A DNA stretch of 19,078 nucleotides from an uncultured Eubacteriales bacterium (GCA_934552695.1 CAKTER010000008.1:1-19078), one strand, 5' to 3'; numbered from the stretch's first letter, positions 6,717 to 14,248 are shown. The notes: generated from the sequence alone by a model not told the origin. Translations and numbers: made by a program.

Positions 6717-8690
6717 TTATTCGTACAGGTAAATGTGAGAAACGCCGCTGTCCAGCAGCCGGGTCTTTCCCTTTTGCCACACATACAAATCCGAAAGCCC
6801 GGTTTCGCTGTCGTAATCCTTTAAATAGGCCGTCACCCCGTTGTCGTAGGATTGGGCGTACACCACGCCTTCGTCCACCAGCACCGACTTTTTCCCATCG
6901 AAATAGTTCAGCGCCGCCTGCTCGGTGCCGCCGCCGGTCATATAAAACAGCCCCGTCCCATCGTTTTCAAAAAAGTATCCGTCGACGTCCTCGGCCAGGC
7001 AAACGGTATCGTTTCCATCGTCGTACCACAGGCTGCCCACACCGTTTACAACGTCGGTCCTATAAACAAAGGCGTGGCCCACCGGAGCAAACTCCACCTC
7101 GCTGCTTTCCACCGGTAAGGCATGGGCGCTGCCGGCCAGAGTATCCGCCAAAAGCTGCTGCTCGCCCTCGGCGTCGGCCGCTACATACAACCACACCTGC
7201 CGGTCGGCCGAAGCCGCCAGGCTGCTAAAGCCCGTCGCCAAAGCGTTCAACCGCTGGGGTGCGCCGCCGGGGCTCATCACCCAGGTTTCGGCATGTTCCG
7301 TCAGCCCCAGATAATAGGCCTGCCACACGCCCCGCTCCGTTGCTACCTCCGAAAGGGTCACCGGCTCCACCTCCTCCGGGGCCGCCAGCACCGCCGCTGC
7401 GCCGCTGCCGATAAAGCTTGCGTTCACCGCCCGGCTGGAAATCAGCGTGCTTTTCCCGTTTTGATACCAGTAGCAGGCCGAAAGCAGGTCGGCCTCCTCC
7501 CCGGCTTCCCTTTTGCTGCGGAGCTCGTCCCGGCTCAGCTTGATCTCGTAGGCCGCCAGCGCATTTTCGTACTCCGCCTCATCGGGATAGTCCTCGGCCC
7601 GGGGTGCGATCAGGGCGGCATCCGCCTCGGCGCAGTCATCCGTAATCAGCTGGGCGTAGGGGATAGTATCCCCGCCGGTCAAATACATCAGCCCGTCCCG
7701 CTCCTCGCTGACCGCCACGCCCTCGGCGGCTTCGCACACCAGCGTGGCTTCGGCGGCGGCAAAGGCCCGGTCAAACAGCCGGAAGGTGCCGTCGGGGTTA
7801 TAGTCCAGATAGTAGGCGCCCTGGCCATAAAACAAATAGCTTTGGATGTTTTCGGCCACCACCTCCGACTCCCCGGTTGCCGCCGAAAACGTCAGCAGCT
7901 GGTAGGCGCTTTCGCCCAGTACCCGGTAGCCCAAAAACTTCCCGTCCTCCGAAAGCCGGAAGGCCTCTTCCTCGGCATCGACCCCCGTTGCCACCAGCAC
8001 CGGGTCACCCTTTCCCACATAATATAAGTCGCCTTCGGCGGTCACATAGGCCACCGCATCGCCCCGGCGGTCGGTCTGATACAAAAGCGCCCCCGTGCCC
8101 ACCAGCCGGGTCTCCCCGCCGGGGGCCGTGCTCCGGCTGTACAGGCTATAATTGTAGTTGCTGTCTACATCCCCCTGGAACAGGATGCGCCCATTGTCCT
8201 CCGAGGGGGAGAAGCCCCAGGCCAGATAGGCGTAGCCAAAGCTTTCGCCGGTAGAAACCTCCTCCTTGGCTACATAGGGGTCGTGGCGCACGTCGCTGAC
8301 GTACAGATTGTTGTCCTTGACATAGGCAATGGGCCGGTAGGCGGTATCGTCCACCACACCGCTGGCCAAAAGCCCTACGACGACAGCCGCCAAGGCCACC
8401 ATGCCCCCCAGCAGGCCCGCCAAGCCGTTTTTCTTTTTCCCAAAGGAGGCGGCGGGTTCGGAAACAACCGTCGTTTCCCCGGCGGCTTCGGCCGTCGCTT
8501 CCCCGGCGGCATCGGGTTCGGCTTCCACTTCCGCATCTTCGCCGCTTCCTGCAACCTCCTCCGTTTGCTCTGCGCCGGCCCCGGCAACCGTTTCCGCCCC
8601 GGCCATTTCCTCGCCGGCCCCGGCAACCGTTTCCGCCCCGGTCTCCGGTTCTCCGGCCCGGGTTTCTTCCTTTTTATTCTCTTCGTCCAT
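6717..8690 (-). CDS. Membrane-anchored protein with acidic N-terminus and probable beta-propeller ectodomain
   Basis: 657 aa, function not recognised. Residues 1-82 are an Ala/Glu/Gly-rich acidic low-complexity cytoplasmic region. KKK (86-88) precedes one transmembrane helix (about 89-112), which predicts N-in, C-out topology. Residues 115-657 are extracellular and look like repeated short beta strands with turns of the type 'NNLYVSD', 'GDLYYVGKG', 'NSLWYDDGND' and 'SDLYVWQKGKTRLLDSG'. This is the pattern of TolB/DUF5050-like propellers that display small repeated modules. The ATG has AAGGAG seven bases upstream and a TTGGGA-17-TATACT promoter. It is divergent from an M23 peptidase gene and may share regulation with it, which hints at an envelope sensor or scaffold role. 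That is inference only. Confidence 0.85.
   Translation of the reverse strand: MDEENKKEETRAGEPETGAETVAGAGEEMAGAETVAGAGAEQTEEVAGSGEDAEVEAEPDAAGEATAEAAGETTVVSEPAASFGKKKNGLAGLLGGMVALAAVVVGLLASGVVDDTAYRPIAYVKDNNLYVSDVRHDPYVAKEEVSTGESFGYAYLAWGFSPSEDNGRILFQGDVDSNYNYSLYSRSTAPGGETRLVGTGALLYQTDRRGDAVAYVTAEGDLYYVGKGDPVLVATGVDAEEEAFRLSEDGKFLGYRVLGESAYQLLTFSAATGESEVVAENIQSYLFYGQGAYYLDYNPDGTFRLFDRAFAAAEATLVCEAAEGVAVSEERDGLMYLTGGDTIPYAQLITDDCAEADAALIAPRAEDYPDEAEYENALAAYEIKLSRDELRSKREAGEEADLLSACYWYQNGKSTLISSRAVNASFIGSGAAAVLAAPEEVEPVTLSEVATERGVWQAYYLGLTEHAETWVMSPGGAPQRLNALATGFSSLAASADRQVWLYVAADAEGEQQLLADTLAGSAHALPVESSEVEFAPVGHAFVYRTDVVNGVGSLWYDDGNDTVCLAEDVDGYFFENDGTGLFYMTGGGTEQAALNYFDGKKSVLVDEGVVYAQSYDNGVTAYLKDYDSETGLSDLYVWQKGKTRLLDSGVSHIYLYE
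8573..8641 (-). repeat. Perfect 30-bp direct repeat, period 39 bp, within the acidic N-terminus
   Basis: Bases 8573-8602 are repeated exactly at 8612-8641. The 39-bp period equals 13 codons and encodes two in-frame copies of an AETVAGAG-type peptide. Identity at DNA level points to a recent duplication, so copy number may vary between strains. Confidence 0.8.
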
Positions 8691-8722
8691 GCTCCCTCTC
8701 CTTTTCCCTTTCTTTGGGCTTT

Positions 8723-8751
8723 AGTATAGCATTCTTTTGCCGCTTTCCCAA
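8723..8751 (-). promoter_or_regulatory. Sigma-A-like promoter for the 657-aa membrane protein gene
   Basis: On the minus strand TTGGGA (8746-8751) and TATACT (8723-8728) are separated by exactly 17 bases, about 33 bases ahead of the ATG at 8690. Confidence 0.65.
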
Positions 8752-8767
8752 TGGGTTTCGCCAAAAA

Positions 8768-8784
8768 TTCACAAAGAGTTCACA
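8768..8784 (-). promoter_or_regulatory. WalR-like tandem repeat (TGTGAA-N5-TGTGAA), minus orientation
   Basis: The minus strand has TGTGAA twice with 11-base periodicity. In 8-mer form this is ATTGTGAA-N3-TTTGTGAA. It differs from the Bacillus WalR consensus TGTWAH-N5-TGTWAH only by G at the W position in each half. It ends 16 bases before the -35 of the minus-strand gene, a position possible for an OmpR-family activator. Confidence 0.5.
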
Positions 8785-8821
8785 ATCTTAAAAAAGATTT
8801 TTCTCTTTTTCTCCGCTTCTT

Positions 8822-8838
8822 TGTAATCTTTTTGTAAT
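8822..8838 (+). promoter_or_regulatory. WalR-type box (TGTAAT-N5-TGTAAT) upstream of the M23 peptidase promoter
   Basis: TGTAAT at 8822-8827 and 8833-8838 gives an exact match to TGTWAH-N5-TGTWAH, the binding site of the essential wall-metabolism regulator WalR (YycF) in Bacillus and Staphylococcus. It ends six bases before the -35 hexamer, a classic activator position, and the gene it faces encodes a wall hydrolase, a typical WalR target. Confidence 0.65.
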
Positions 8839-8844
8839 AATTCC

Positions 8845-8873
8845 TTTACAAGTCTTAAAAAATAGGTTATACT
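8845..8873 (+). promoter_or_regulatory. Sigma-A-like promoter for the plus-strand M23 peptidase
   Basis: TTTACA (8845-8850), a 17-base spacer and TATACT (8868-8873). The predicted start is near 8880, leaving a short leader of about 23 bases before the ATG at 8903. Confidence 0.85.
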
Positions 8874-8902
8874 TTAGACACAACATTGGTAAAGGTGGCG
8901 TT

Positions 8903-9781
8903 ATGGTGAATTTAAACGAATCCAAAAAGCACCTCATTCTGGCCGGCGCTTTGGCCGCCGCCCTGTGCGTGACCGGCGTTATAGCCGTCAACTACACCCG
9001 CATAAAAAATCAGCTGGCCCAAAGCCAGGCCGAAAACGAAAGCTATCAGGCCCAGCTTTCCCAGTTACAGGAACAAGCCGATACCATCCAGTCCCGGCTG
9101 GATGAGCTGACCGAAACCAAAGAAGAGCTGACCCAAAAGCTGGACGAGGTCTCCCCCAGCAGCAGCGCCGCCGAACCCGACGAGGAAGCGGAGGCCGCCG
9201 CTTTGGCCGCCCCGGCCCTGACCGAGGCCACCGCTCTGGCGGCGCTGGAGGTAGCCACCGCCGACGAGCCCTTGGCCCAAATGGGCGTACAGCTGGCTCA
9301 GCTGGAATTCCAGATTTCCGAAATGACCGTGGCCTATACCAGCGTATCCGATTCGGTGGTGGAGACCTTGGCCTATCTGGAAGCCATCCCCGATGGCGAC
9401 CCCTTACAGGGCGCCGGGCAGTTTTCCAGCGCTTTTGGCTACCGCACCGACCCCATTACCGGCCGCAGCTCCTTACATACCGGCCTGGATCTCCGGGCCC
9501 CCAGCGGCACTCCCATCTATGCCACCGCCGCCGGTACGGTCATTGTGGCCGAGTACCATAACACCTACGGCAACTACATCCAGATTGACCACGGCAACGG
9601 CTATGTAACGGTGTATGCCCACTGCTCCAGCCTGAACGTATCCGTAGGGGATACGGTAGAACGGGGCGACCTCATCGCCGCCGTAGGCGCCACCGGCCGG
9701 GCCACCGGCAAGCACGTCCATTACGAGGTCCGCTTAAACGGCCAGTTTTTAGACCCCATGGACTTTTTAACTTTGGAATAA
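8903..9781 (+). CDS. Membrane-anchored M23 family metallopeptidase with coiled-coil stalk
   Basis: 292 aa. One N-terminal transmembrane helix or uncleaved signal (about 11-31) is followed by a coiled coil (about 33-83), an Ala/Glu-rich acidic spacer (84-125), a second short helical region and a C-terminal M23 zinc endopeptidase domain (about 170-290). All active-site positions are present: HTGLD (His192, Asp196), His240 in VYAHCS and HVH (His271, His273). It should cleave peptide cross-links of peptidoglycan at the outer membrane surface. The start follows an AAAGGTGG site four bases away. The gene is monocistronic, with its own promoter and a strong terminator. The architecture parallels the FtsEX-linked hydrolase at 2438-3595, but this one is tethered to the membrane and appears to be under a WalR-type box. 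Confidence 0.93.
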   Translation: MVNLNESKKHLILAGALAAALCVTGVIAVNYTRIKNQLAQSQAENESYQAQLSQLQEQADTIQSRLDELTETKEELTQKLDEVSPSSSAAEPDEEAEAAALAAPALTEATALAALEVATADEPLAQMGVQLAQLEFQISEMTVAYTSVSDSVVETLAYLEAIPDGDPLQGAGQFSSAFGYRTDPITGRSSLHTGLDLRAPSGTPIYATAAGTVIVAEYHNTYGNYIQIDHGNGYVTVYAHCSSLNVSVGDTVERGDLIAAVGATGRATGKHVHYEVRLNGQFLDPMDFLTLE

Positions 9782-9790
9782 CGCACCTGT

Positions 9791-9815
9791 AACGCCGCTT
9801 ATGCGGCGTTTTTTT
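9791..9815 (+). terminator. Intrinsic terminator of the M23 peptidase gene
   Basis: AACGCCGC (9791-9798), loop TTAT, GCGGCGTT (9803-9810), then an unbroken T run. It lies nine bases after the stop codon. Confidence 0.92.
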
Positions 9816-9899
9816 GTATGCCGCCGTCATGCTCCCGGGTTGATGGGGGCCGTTTCATACGGGAAGCCGCCCCCTCTTTTCTTTTTCCGACCTGTATGC

Positions 9900-9914
9900 T
9901 ATACTTTCTATACT
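9900..9914 (+). promoter_or_regulatory. Tandem -10-like hexamers upstream of the ABC exporter gene
   Basis: TATACT occurs twice, at 9900-9905 and 9909-9914, separated by three bases. Neither has a clear -35 at 16-18 bases. The placement, about 75-90 bases before the ATG at 9988, fits a promoter that may rely on an activator or alternative starts. Confidence 0.4.
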
Positions 9915-9987
9915 TTAAAAGCCCGGGCCCAGCCCGTTGCACCATGGCAAGTATCCGTTATTTTCGTGTTTTTGTAAGGAGCCGCTT

Positions 9988-11742
9988 ATGAACCAGAGCC
10001 ACCCTCGTGATTTTTCCCAAAAGCCCCTAAAAATCTTCTTTTCCTACATAAAGCCCCACAAAAAGCTTTTCGCCTTGGATATGCTCAGCTCGTTGGGGAT
10101 TGCCCTCATCGACCTCATCTTCCCCCTCATCTCCCGGCAAAGCATGCAAACCTACCTGCCCCAGCAGATGTTTCAAACCTTTTTTATCGTCATGGCCATT
10201 CTGGTAGGGGCCTATATCCTCAAAGGCGTGCTGTACTACGTCATCACCGTGCTGGGCCACAACATGGGTACTTTGGTGGAGGCCGACATGCGGCAGGATA
10301 TTTTTAACCACATCGAAACCATGAGCTTCGATTTTTTTAGCCACAACCGCACCGGCGTCTTGATGAGCCGCATTACCAACGACCTGCTGGACATTACCGA
10401 GCTGGCCCACCACGGTCCCGAAAACGTCTTGATTTTTGCGGTTACGCTCATGGGGGCTCTCATCATCCTGTTTACCATCCAGTGGAAGCTGGCCCTGTTT
10501 TTGGTGATTGTCCTGCCCCTGTGCCTGCTGTTTACCCTGTCCCAGCGGTTAAAAATGAAGACCGCCAACCTGGAGGTCAAAAAGAAGATTGCCGACATCA
10601 ACGCCTCCATCGAAAGCGGCATCAGCGGCGTCCGCACCACCAAGGCCTTTGGCAACGAAAGCGTGGAAAAGGATAAATTCCGGCAGGCCAACGACCGTTT
10701 CCGGGACGCCAAAAAGGACTACCACAAATCCATCGGCCTGTTTACCGCCGGGATGGAGTTTACCACCAGCATTTTGCCGGTGGCGGTCATCGCCTTTGGC
10801 GGCTTCCTTATCATGCGAGGAGAAATGGACTACGTAGACCTTATCACCTTCTCCCTGTATGTTTCCACCTTTGTATCCCCCATCCGTCTGCTTTCCATGT
10901 TTATGGAAAAATACCTGGACGGCACCACCGGCTTTTCCCGCTTCCTCGAGATTATGCGGATTCAGCCCGACATTCAGGACGCCCCCCACGCCGTGGCCCT
11001 GCAAAACGTGCAGGGGGACGTGGTGTACGACGATGTGACCTTCCAGTACGAGGCAGGCCGCCCGGTGTGCGAGCATATAAATCTGCACATCCGCCCCGGC
11101 GAGACCTTCGCCCTGGTAGGCCCCTCCGGCGGCGGCAAGTCTACCCTATGCTACCTGCTGCCCCGGTTTTATGACGTTACCGCCGGCTCCGTCCGCATCG
11201 ACGGCCAGGATGTGCGCCAGGTCACCCAGGCCAGCTTGCGGCAAAACATCGGCATTGTCCAGCAGGACGTGTTTTTGTTTGCCGGGACCATCCGGGAAAA
11301 TATCCGCTACGGCCGCCCCGGCGCTACCGATTCCGAGGTGGTAGAGGCTGCCGTCCGGGCGGAGATTCACAGCGAGATTATGGCCATGCCCGACGGCTAC
11401 GACACCTATGTGGGCGAGCGGGGGGTTATGCTTTCCGGCGGCCAAAAGCAGCGGATTTCCATTGCCCGGCTGTTTTTAAAAAACCCGCCCATCCTGATTT
11501 TGGACGAGGCCACCAGCGCTTTGGACAGCGTCACCGAGCAACACATTCAGGCCAGCCTGGACAACCTAAGCCAGGGCCGCACCACCATCATCATTGCCCA
11601 CCGGCTTTCCACCATTCGCCACGCCCACCGGATTGCCGTAGTCGAAAACGGAAAAATTTGGGAAGAAGGGACCCACGAAGAGCTGCTGGCCCAAAACGGG
11701 ATATATGCCGCCATGATTCAGGCCCAGCAGCTTGTAGAATAA
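9988..11742 (+). CDS. ABC exporter, fused transmembrane and ATPase domains (MsbA/BmrA-like)
   Basis: 584 aa from the ATG preceded by AAGGAG at six bases; an upstream in-frame ATG at 9937 has no such site. The N-terminal half (about 15-320) is a type IV exporter membrane domain with six predicted helices and a coupling-helix region around ETMSFDFFSHNRTGVLMSRI. The ATPase domain has Walker A GPSGGGKST (378-386), signature LSGGQKQR (482-489), Walker B ILILDEATSALD (502-513) and the H-loop IIAHRLSTI. The presence of a complete set of motifs is compatible with a homodimer; no second half-transporter gene is adjacent. Lipid, drug or peptide export is possible, and the substrate cannot be told from the sequence. 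Confidence 0.94.
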   Translation: MNQSHPRDFSQKPLKIFFSYIKPHKKLFALDMLSSLGIALIDLIFPLISRQSMQTYLPQQMFQTFFIVMAILVGAYILKGVLYYVITVLGHNMGTLVEADMRQDIFNHIETMSFDFFSHNRTGVLMSRITNDLLDITELAHHGPENVLIFAVTLMGALIILFTIQWKLALFLVIVLPLCLLFTLSQRLKMKTANLEVKKKIADINASIESGISGVRTTKAFGNESVEKDKFRQANDRFRDAKKDYHKSIGLFTAGMEFTTSILPVAVIAFGGFLIMRGEMDYVDLITFSLYVSTFVSPIRLLSMFMEKYLDGTTGFSRFLEIMRIQPDIQDAPHAVALQNVQGDVVYDDVTFQYEAGRPVCEHINLHIRPGETFALVGPSGGGKSTLCYLLPRFYDVTAGSVRIDGQDVRQVTQASLRQNIGIVQQDVFLFAGTIRENIRYGRPGATDSEVVEAAVRAEIHSEIMAMPDGYDTYVGERGVMLSGGQKQRISIARLFLKNPPILILDEATSALDSVTEQHIQASLDNLSQGRTTIIIAHRLSTIRHAHRIAVVENGKIWEEGTHEELLAQNGIYAAMIQAQQLVE

Positions 11743-11804
11743 ACGGAAGCCCGGCCGGATTCCGGCCTCGGCCACCAAAACGCCTCTTCCGGTCAATCTT
11801 TCTG

Positions 11805-11833
11805 TTGCCAATCCGGCTCCTTGCGGCTATACT
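11805..11833 (+). promoter_or_regulatory. Near-consensus sigma-A promoter ahead of the peptidase C26 gene
   Basis: TTGCCA (11805-11810), a 17-base spacer and TATACT (11828-11833). The expected start at about 11840 falls in the 5' arm of the hairpin that follows. Confidence 0.65.
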
Positions 11834-11838
11834 AATTG

Positions 11839-11879
11839 ACAGGACAAAGGCGTTCTCTGCTTTTGTCCTGTTCTTTTTT
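11839..11879 (+). terminator. Hairpin plus U tract: exporter terminator or leader attenuator
   Basis: A 13-bp stem with one G-U pair (11839-11851 with 11859-11871, ACAGGACAAA against TTTTGTCCTGT) and a seven-base loop is followed by UCUUUUUU. It is a good intrinsic terminator about 100 bases after the exporter stop codon. It also sits exactly at the predicted start of the downstream promoter. A weaker AGCC/GGCT hairpin followed by six T lies at 11888-11929. Confidence 0.75.
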
Positions 11880-11976
11880 CCGCAAAAAGCCGCATCTCAT
11901 CCCACCCGGCTGCGGTTTGGCTGTTTTTTCAAACGGTTGCTCTCGCCTTTATCTAGCCTTTAAAGGAGGAATTTGT

Positions 11977-12678
11977 ATGTCCCACCCGTTGATTGGCGTT
12001 TTTCCCCTGTGGGATCCCAAAAAAGAAAGCTATTGGATGCTGCCCGGCTATCTGGACAGCGTAACCGCCGCCGGGGGCCTGCCCCTCATGCTGCCCCTGA
12101 CTGCCGACCCGGCCCGGCTGGAGCAGCTGGCCGAAACCCTGGACGGCTTTGTATTTACCGGCGGTCAGGATATCGACCCGGCGCTGTACCACCAACCCCG
12201 CCACCCCAACTGCGGGGACCCCTGCCCGGGACGGGACGCCATGGAGGCCCGGCTGTTCCCGCTGGTGGAGGCCCGGCGCAAGCCCATTTTGGGAATTTGC
12301 CGGGGATTGCAAATCTTAAACGTGCTGCGGGGCGGCACCCTCTATCAGGACTTACCCACCCAGCACCCCTCGGAAGTCTGCCACCGGCAGGCGCCGCCCT
12401 ATGACCGGCCCAGCCATACCGTTCAAATCCTGGCCGACACGCCGCTGGCCCGGCTGTTGAAAACCGAAGCGCTCCCGGTCAACAGCTGCCACCATCAGGC
12501 CATCCAAGCCCCGGCCCCGGGGCTGTTGCCCATGGCCCTCTCCCCCGATGGGCTCATCGAGGCTGTTTGCGACCCGGCCTATCCCTTTTTGTGGGCTGTC
12601 CAGTGGCACCCGGAATTCTCGTATCGTACCGACGAGGCCAGCCGGAAGATTTTTGCAGAGTTTTTGGCCCACTGCTGA
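11977..12678 (+). CDS. Peptidase C26 / gamma-glutamyl-gamma-aminobutyrate hydrolase-like protein
   Basis: 233 aa, class I glutamine-amidotransferase fold. The nucleophile is Cys108 in GICRGLQ, and the rest of the triad is His211 and Glu213 in QWHPEF. TGGQDIDPALY (61-71) is the oxyanion-side loop typical of PuuD-like enzymes. The family hydrolyses gamma-glutamyl bonds, for instance gamma-glutamyl-GABA in putrescine breakdown or folate polyglutamates; no other putrescine or GABA gene is present here, so the substrate is open. The start is set by an AAAGGAGG site seven bases before the ATG. An in-frame ATG at 11836 would lie at or before the predicted transcript start and is rejected. The gene stands alone between a promoter and a bidirectional terminator. 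Confidence 0.92.
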   Translation: MSHPLIGVFPLWDPKKESYWMLPGYLDSVTAAGGLPLMLPLTADPARLEQLAETLDGFVFTGGQDIDPALYHQPRHPNCGDPCPGRDAMEARLFPLVEARRKPILGICRGLQILNVLRGGTLYQDLPTQHPSEVCHRQAPPYDRPSHTVQILADTPLARLLKTEALPVNSCHHQAIQAPAPGLLPMALSPDGLIEAVCDPAYPFLWAVQWHPEFSYRTDEASRKIFAEFLAHC

Positions 12679-12754
12679 CTTCTCTCCGGCTTTGTTTTTT
12701 CTCTTGCCCTTCTCCGCCGGTTATTTTTCCCCTCCCCCCTTTTTCCTCCCACAC

Positions 12755-12781
12755 AAAAAGCCCGCCAAAGCGGGCTTTTTT
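12755..12781. terminator. Bidirectional intrinsic terminator between convergent genes
   Basis: AAAAAGCCCGC (12755-12765), loop CAAA, GCGGGCTTTTTT (12770-12781). A T run follows the stem on both strands, so it can end both the peptidase C26 transcript and the convergent DUF11 transcript. Confidence 0.92.
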
Positions 12782-12791
12782 CTTGCGGGCT

Positions 12792-13643
12792 TTACACCGT
12801 CCCCGTCACCGTCAGCACCGCCGACCCGGGGGTTACCGCCCAGGTGCCATCGGCATTTTGGGTATAGGTAGCCGCCGGAACCGTAATCCGTCCCGCCGTC
12901 GTGGCAAACCGGCCGGTGGTTGCGTCATAGGTATAATCGGTCCCCTCGGCCAGGGCCGTCCCATTTAACGCCACCGCCAAATTACTCAGCCGGGGGTCAA
13001 AGGTATCGCTCAAAACCAGGGCGTCCCCGGCCAAAGCCGCTGCCGTCCCGGCATTCTCCACCGCAAAGGTATAGGTCAGCTGGCCGTTTTCCGCCACTGC
13101 CGCCGGGCTTAGCGCCTTGCGGATGCTCAGGTCGGAGCGGGACTCCTGCTGCACGGTAGCCGTTGCCGTCCGAGGTGTGACCAGCCCTCCGCCAGTCACC
13201 GCCGCCGTGTTCCGAATGGTTGCCTCGGGGCCCCGGGGCGCATAGGCCGTCGGCACTGCCTCATACAGCAGCACCCCGCTGCCGCCGGCGGGAACAGCCA
13301 TCCCGCTCAGGCTGAGCGGCGGCCCGGCCGTTACCGTAGGCGCCGGCTGCAGCACCCCGTTCACAAAAAACTGCGCCGACCCGGCCACATAGGCCAGCGG
13401 GTAAACGGTGCCATTGCCAAACGCATAGCCCCCCAAATCGTCGGTCACCGTCAGGCCGGTCAGCGCCGCCGATCCGCTGTTGACCAGCGCCACCGCATAG
13501 GTCATGCTGTCGGGAGAACCATAGCTCTCCCGCAGGGCGGTTTTTGTCACCGCCAGCGTTTCCAGCAGTTCGCCGGTCACGGTGTTGGATTCCGCCGTTC
13601 CTCCGTTGTAGGAAAGAGTTGCAAAGTTCGTAAATTGTGCCAT
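12792..13643 (-). CDS. DUF11-type repeat-domain protein without signal peptide
   Basis: 283 aa. It opens MAQFTNFATLSYNGGTAESN, a start I associate with a clostridial family of unknown role. Two Ig-like DUF11 modules follow, at about 30-130 and 150-240, with hallmark strands such as MTYAVALVNSGSAALTGLTV with DDLGGY and LTYTFAVENAGTAA with LSDTFD. A short C-terminal beta stretch ends TVTGTV. There is no signal peptide, LPXTG or membrane segment, which is odd for a fold usually found on cell surfaces; a spore-coat, exosporium or other non-Sec destination is possible. AAGGAGG lies seven bases before the ATG. Upstream, AC (13713-13714), 16 bases, CATA (13693-13696) is weakly reminiscent of a sigma-K promoter, but this is a short motif and may be chance. 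Confidence 0.85.
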   Translation of the reverse strand: MAQFTNFATLSYNGGTAESNTVTGELLETLAVTKTALRESYGSPDSMTYAVALVNSGSAALTGLTVTDDLGGYAFGNGTVYPLAYVAGSAQFFVNGVLQPAPTVTAGPPLSLSGMAVPAGGSGVLLYEAVPTAYAPRGPEATIRNTAAVTGGGLVTPRTATATVQQESRSDLSIRKALSPAAVAENGQLTYTFAVENAGTAAALAGDALVLSDTFDPRLSNLAVALNGTALAEGTDYTYDATTGRFATTAGRITVPAATYTQNADGTWAVTPGSAVLTVTGTV

Positions 13644-13740
13644 AAAACACCCTCCTTATTTTTTTGAGCCCCGGCAGGGCCCTACTACAACGTATGTTTC
13701 CGCCTCCAAAGGGTGCCTGGCTGTCCCAGCTTTTCCAAAC

Positions 13741-13777
13741 GAAAAGGCCCTGTGCCGGGAACGCATAGGGCCTTCTC
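13741..13777 (-). terminator. Probable terminator after the PerR-like gene
   Basis: The minus-strand stem GAGAAGGCCCT/AGGGCCTTTTC (one G-U pair, 15-base loop) starts about a dozen bases after the stop codon at 13789. Its T run lies within the stem and little U follows, so strength is doubtful. Confidence 0.45.
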
Positions 13778-13788
13778 TGTATCCTTTT

Positions 13789-14232
13789 TTATTTTGACCG
13801 TTCGTGCTTTTCCTCCCGCTCCTTTTCCTGGCAGTGGGCGCACTTCCCATAAAAATACAGCTGTTCGCTTTCAATCTCAAAGTCCGTCAGGATTTGGGCC
13901 GCCTCCCGCAAGCCGGTCAAGGCATCGCAGGGCAGGTCATACACTTCGCCGCAGGTACGGCACACCAAATGGGGATGGCTCCGCACCTCCGCATCGTAGC
14001 GGCTGCGGCCCTCCCCCACATTCAGCTCCATCACCAGGCCCACCTTTTCAAAGGCGTCCAGGGTCTTATACACCGTAGCCAGGCTCATGGTGGGGTTGGT
14101 AGGCTCCAGCAGCTTAAAAATGGTCTCGGCGCTGGGGTGAGCCTTGGTGGATTGCAAGTACGAGTAAATCGCAATCCGCTGAGGCGTCACCTTTAAGCCT
14201 TTTTCATGCAAATGGGCAGCAATTGTCTTCAT
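13789..14232 (-). CDS. perR: Fur-family metalloregulator, PerR-like peroxide sensor
   Basis: 147 aa with an N-terminal winged helix (TPQRIAIYSYL, then SLATVYKTLDAFEKVGL) and a C-terminal metal/dimer domain. All ligands of Bacillus PerR recur with one constant offset of five: His32, Asp80, His86, His88 and Asp99 for the regulatory Fe/Mn site (PerR 37, 85, 91, 93, 104), and CRTC (91-94) plus CAHC (131-134) for structural zinc. This favours PerR over Fur or Zur. PerR represses peroxide-defence and iron genes until its histidines are oxidised by Fe-catalysed chemistry. AAGGAG lies eight bases before the ATG. It has its own promoter and a possible operator between promoter and start codon, so autoregulation is likely. 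Confidence 0.9.
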   Translation of the reverse strand: MKTIAAHLHEKGLKVTPQRIAIYSYLQSTKAHPSAETIFKLLEPTNPTMSLATVYKTLDAFEKVGLVMELNVGEGRSRYDAEVRSHPHLVCRTCGEVYDLPCDALTGLREAAQILTDFEIESEQLYFYGKCAHCQEKEREEKHERSK

Positions 14233-14248
14233 ATGAAAAACTCCTTAT

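Noticed and set aside
9937-9987. Upstream ATG (9937) as start of the ABC exporter
   Set aside because: No ribosome binding site, whereas the ATG at 9988 has AAGGAG at six bases.
11752-11767. GGCCGGA/TCCGGCC palindrome after the exporter as its terminator
   Set aside because: The loop is too small and there is no T run; the hairpin at 11839-11879 is far better.
11836-11976. Upstream ATG (11836) as start of the peptidase C26 gene
   Set aside because: It would begin at the predicted transcript start and translate through the hairpin; the ATG at 11977 has a consensus ribosome binding site and matches the family start.
13656-13880. 74-codon minus ORF overlapping the end of perR
   Set aside because: It runs through the perR coding region in another frame and across its terminator hairpin.
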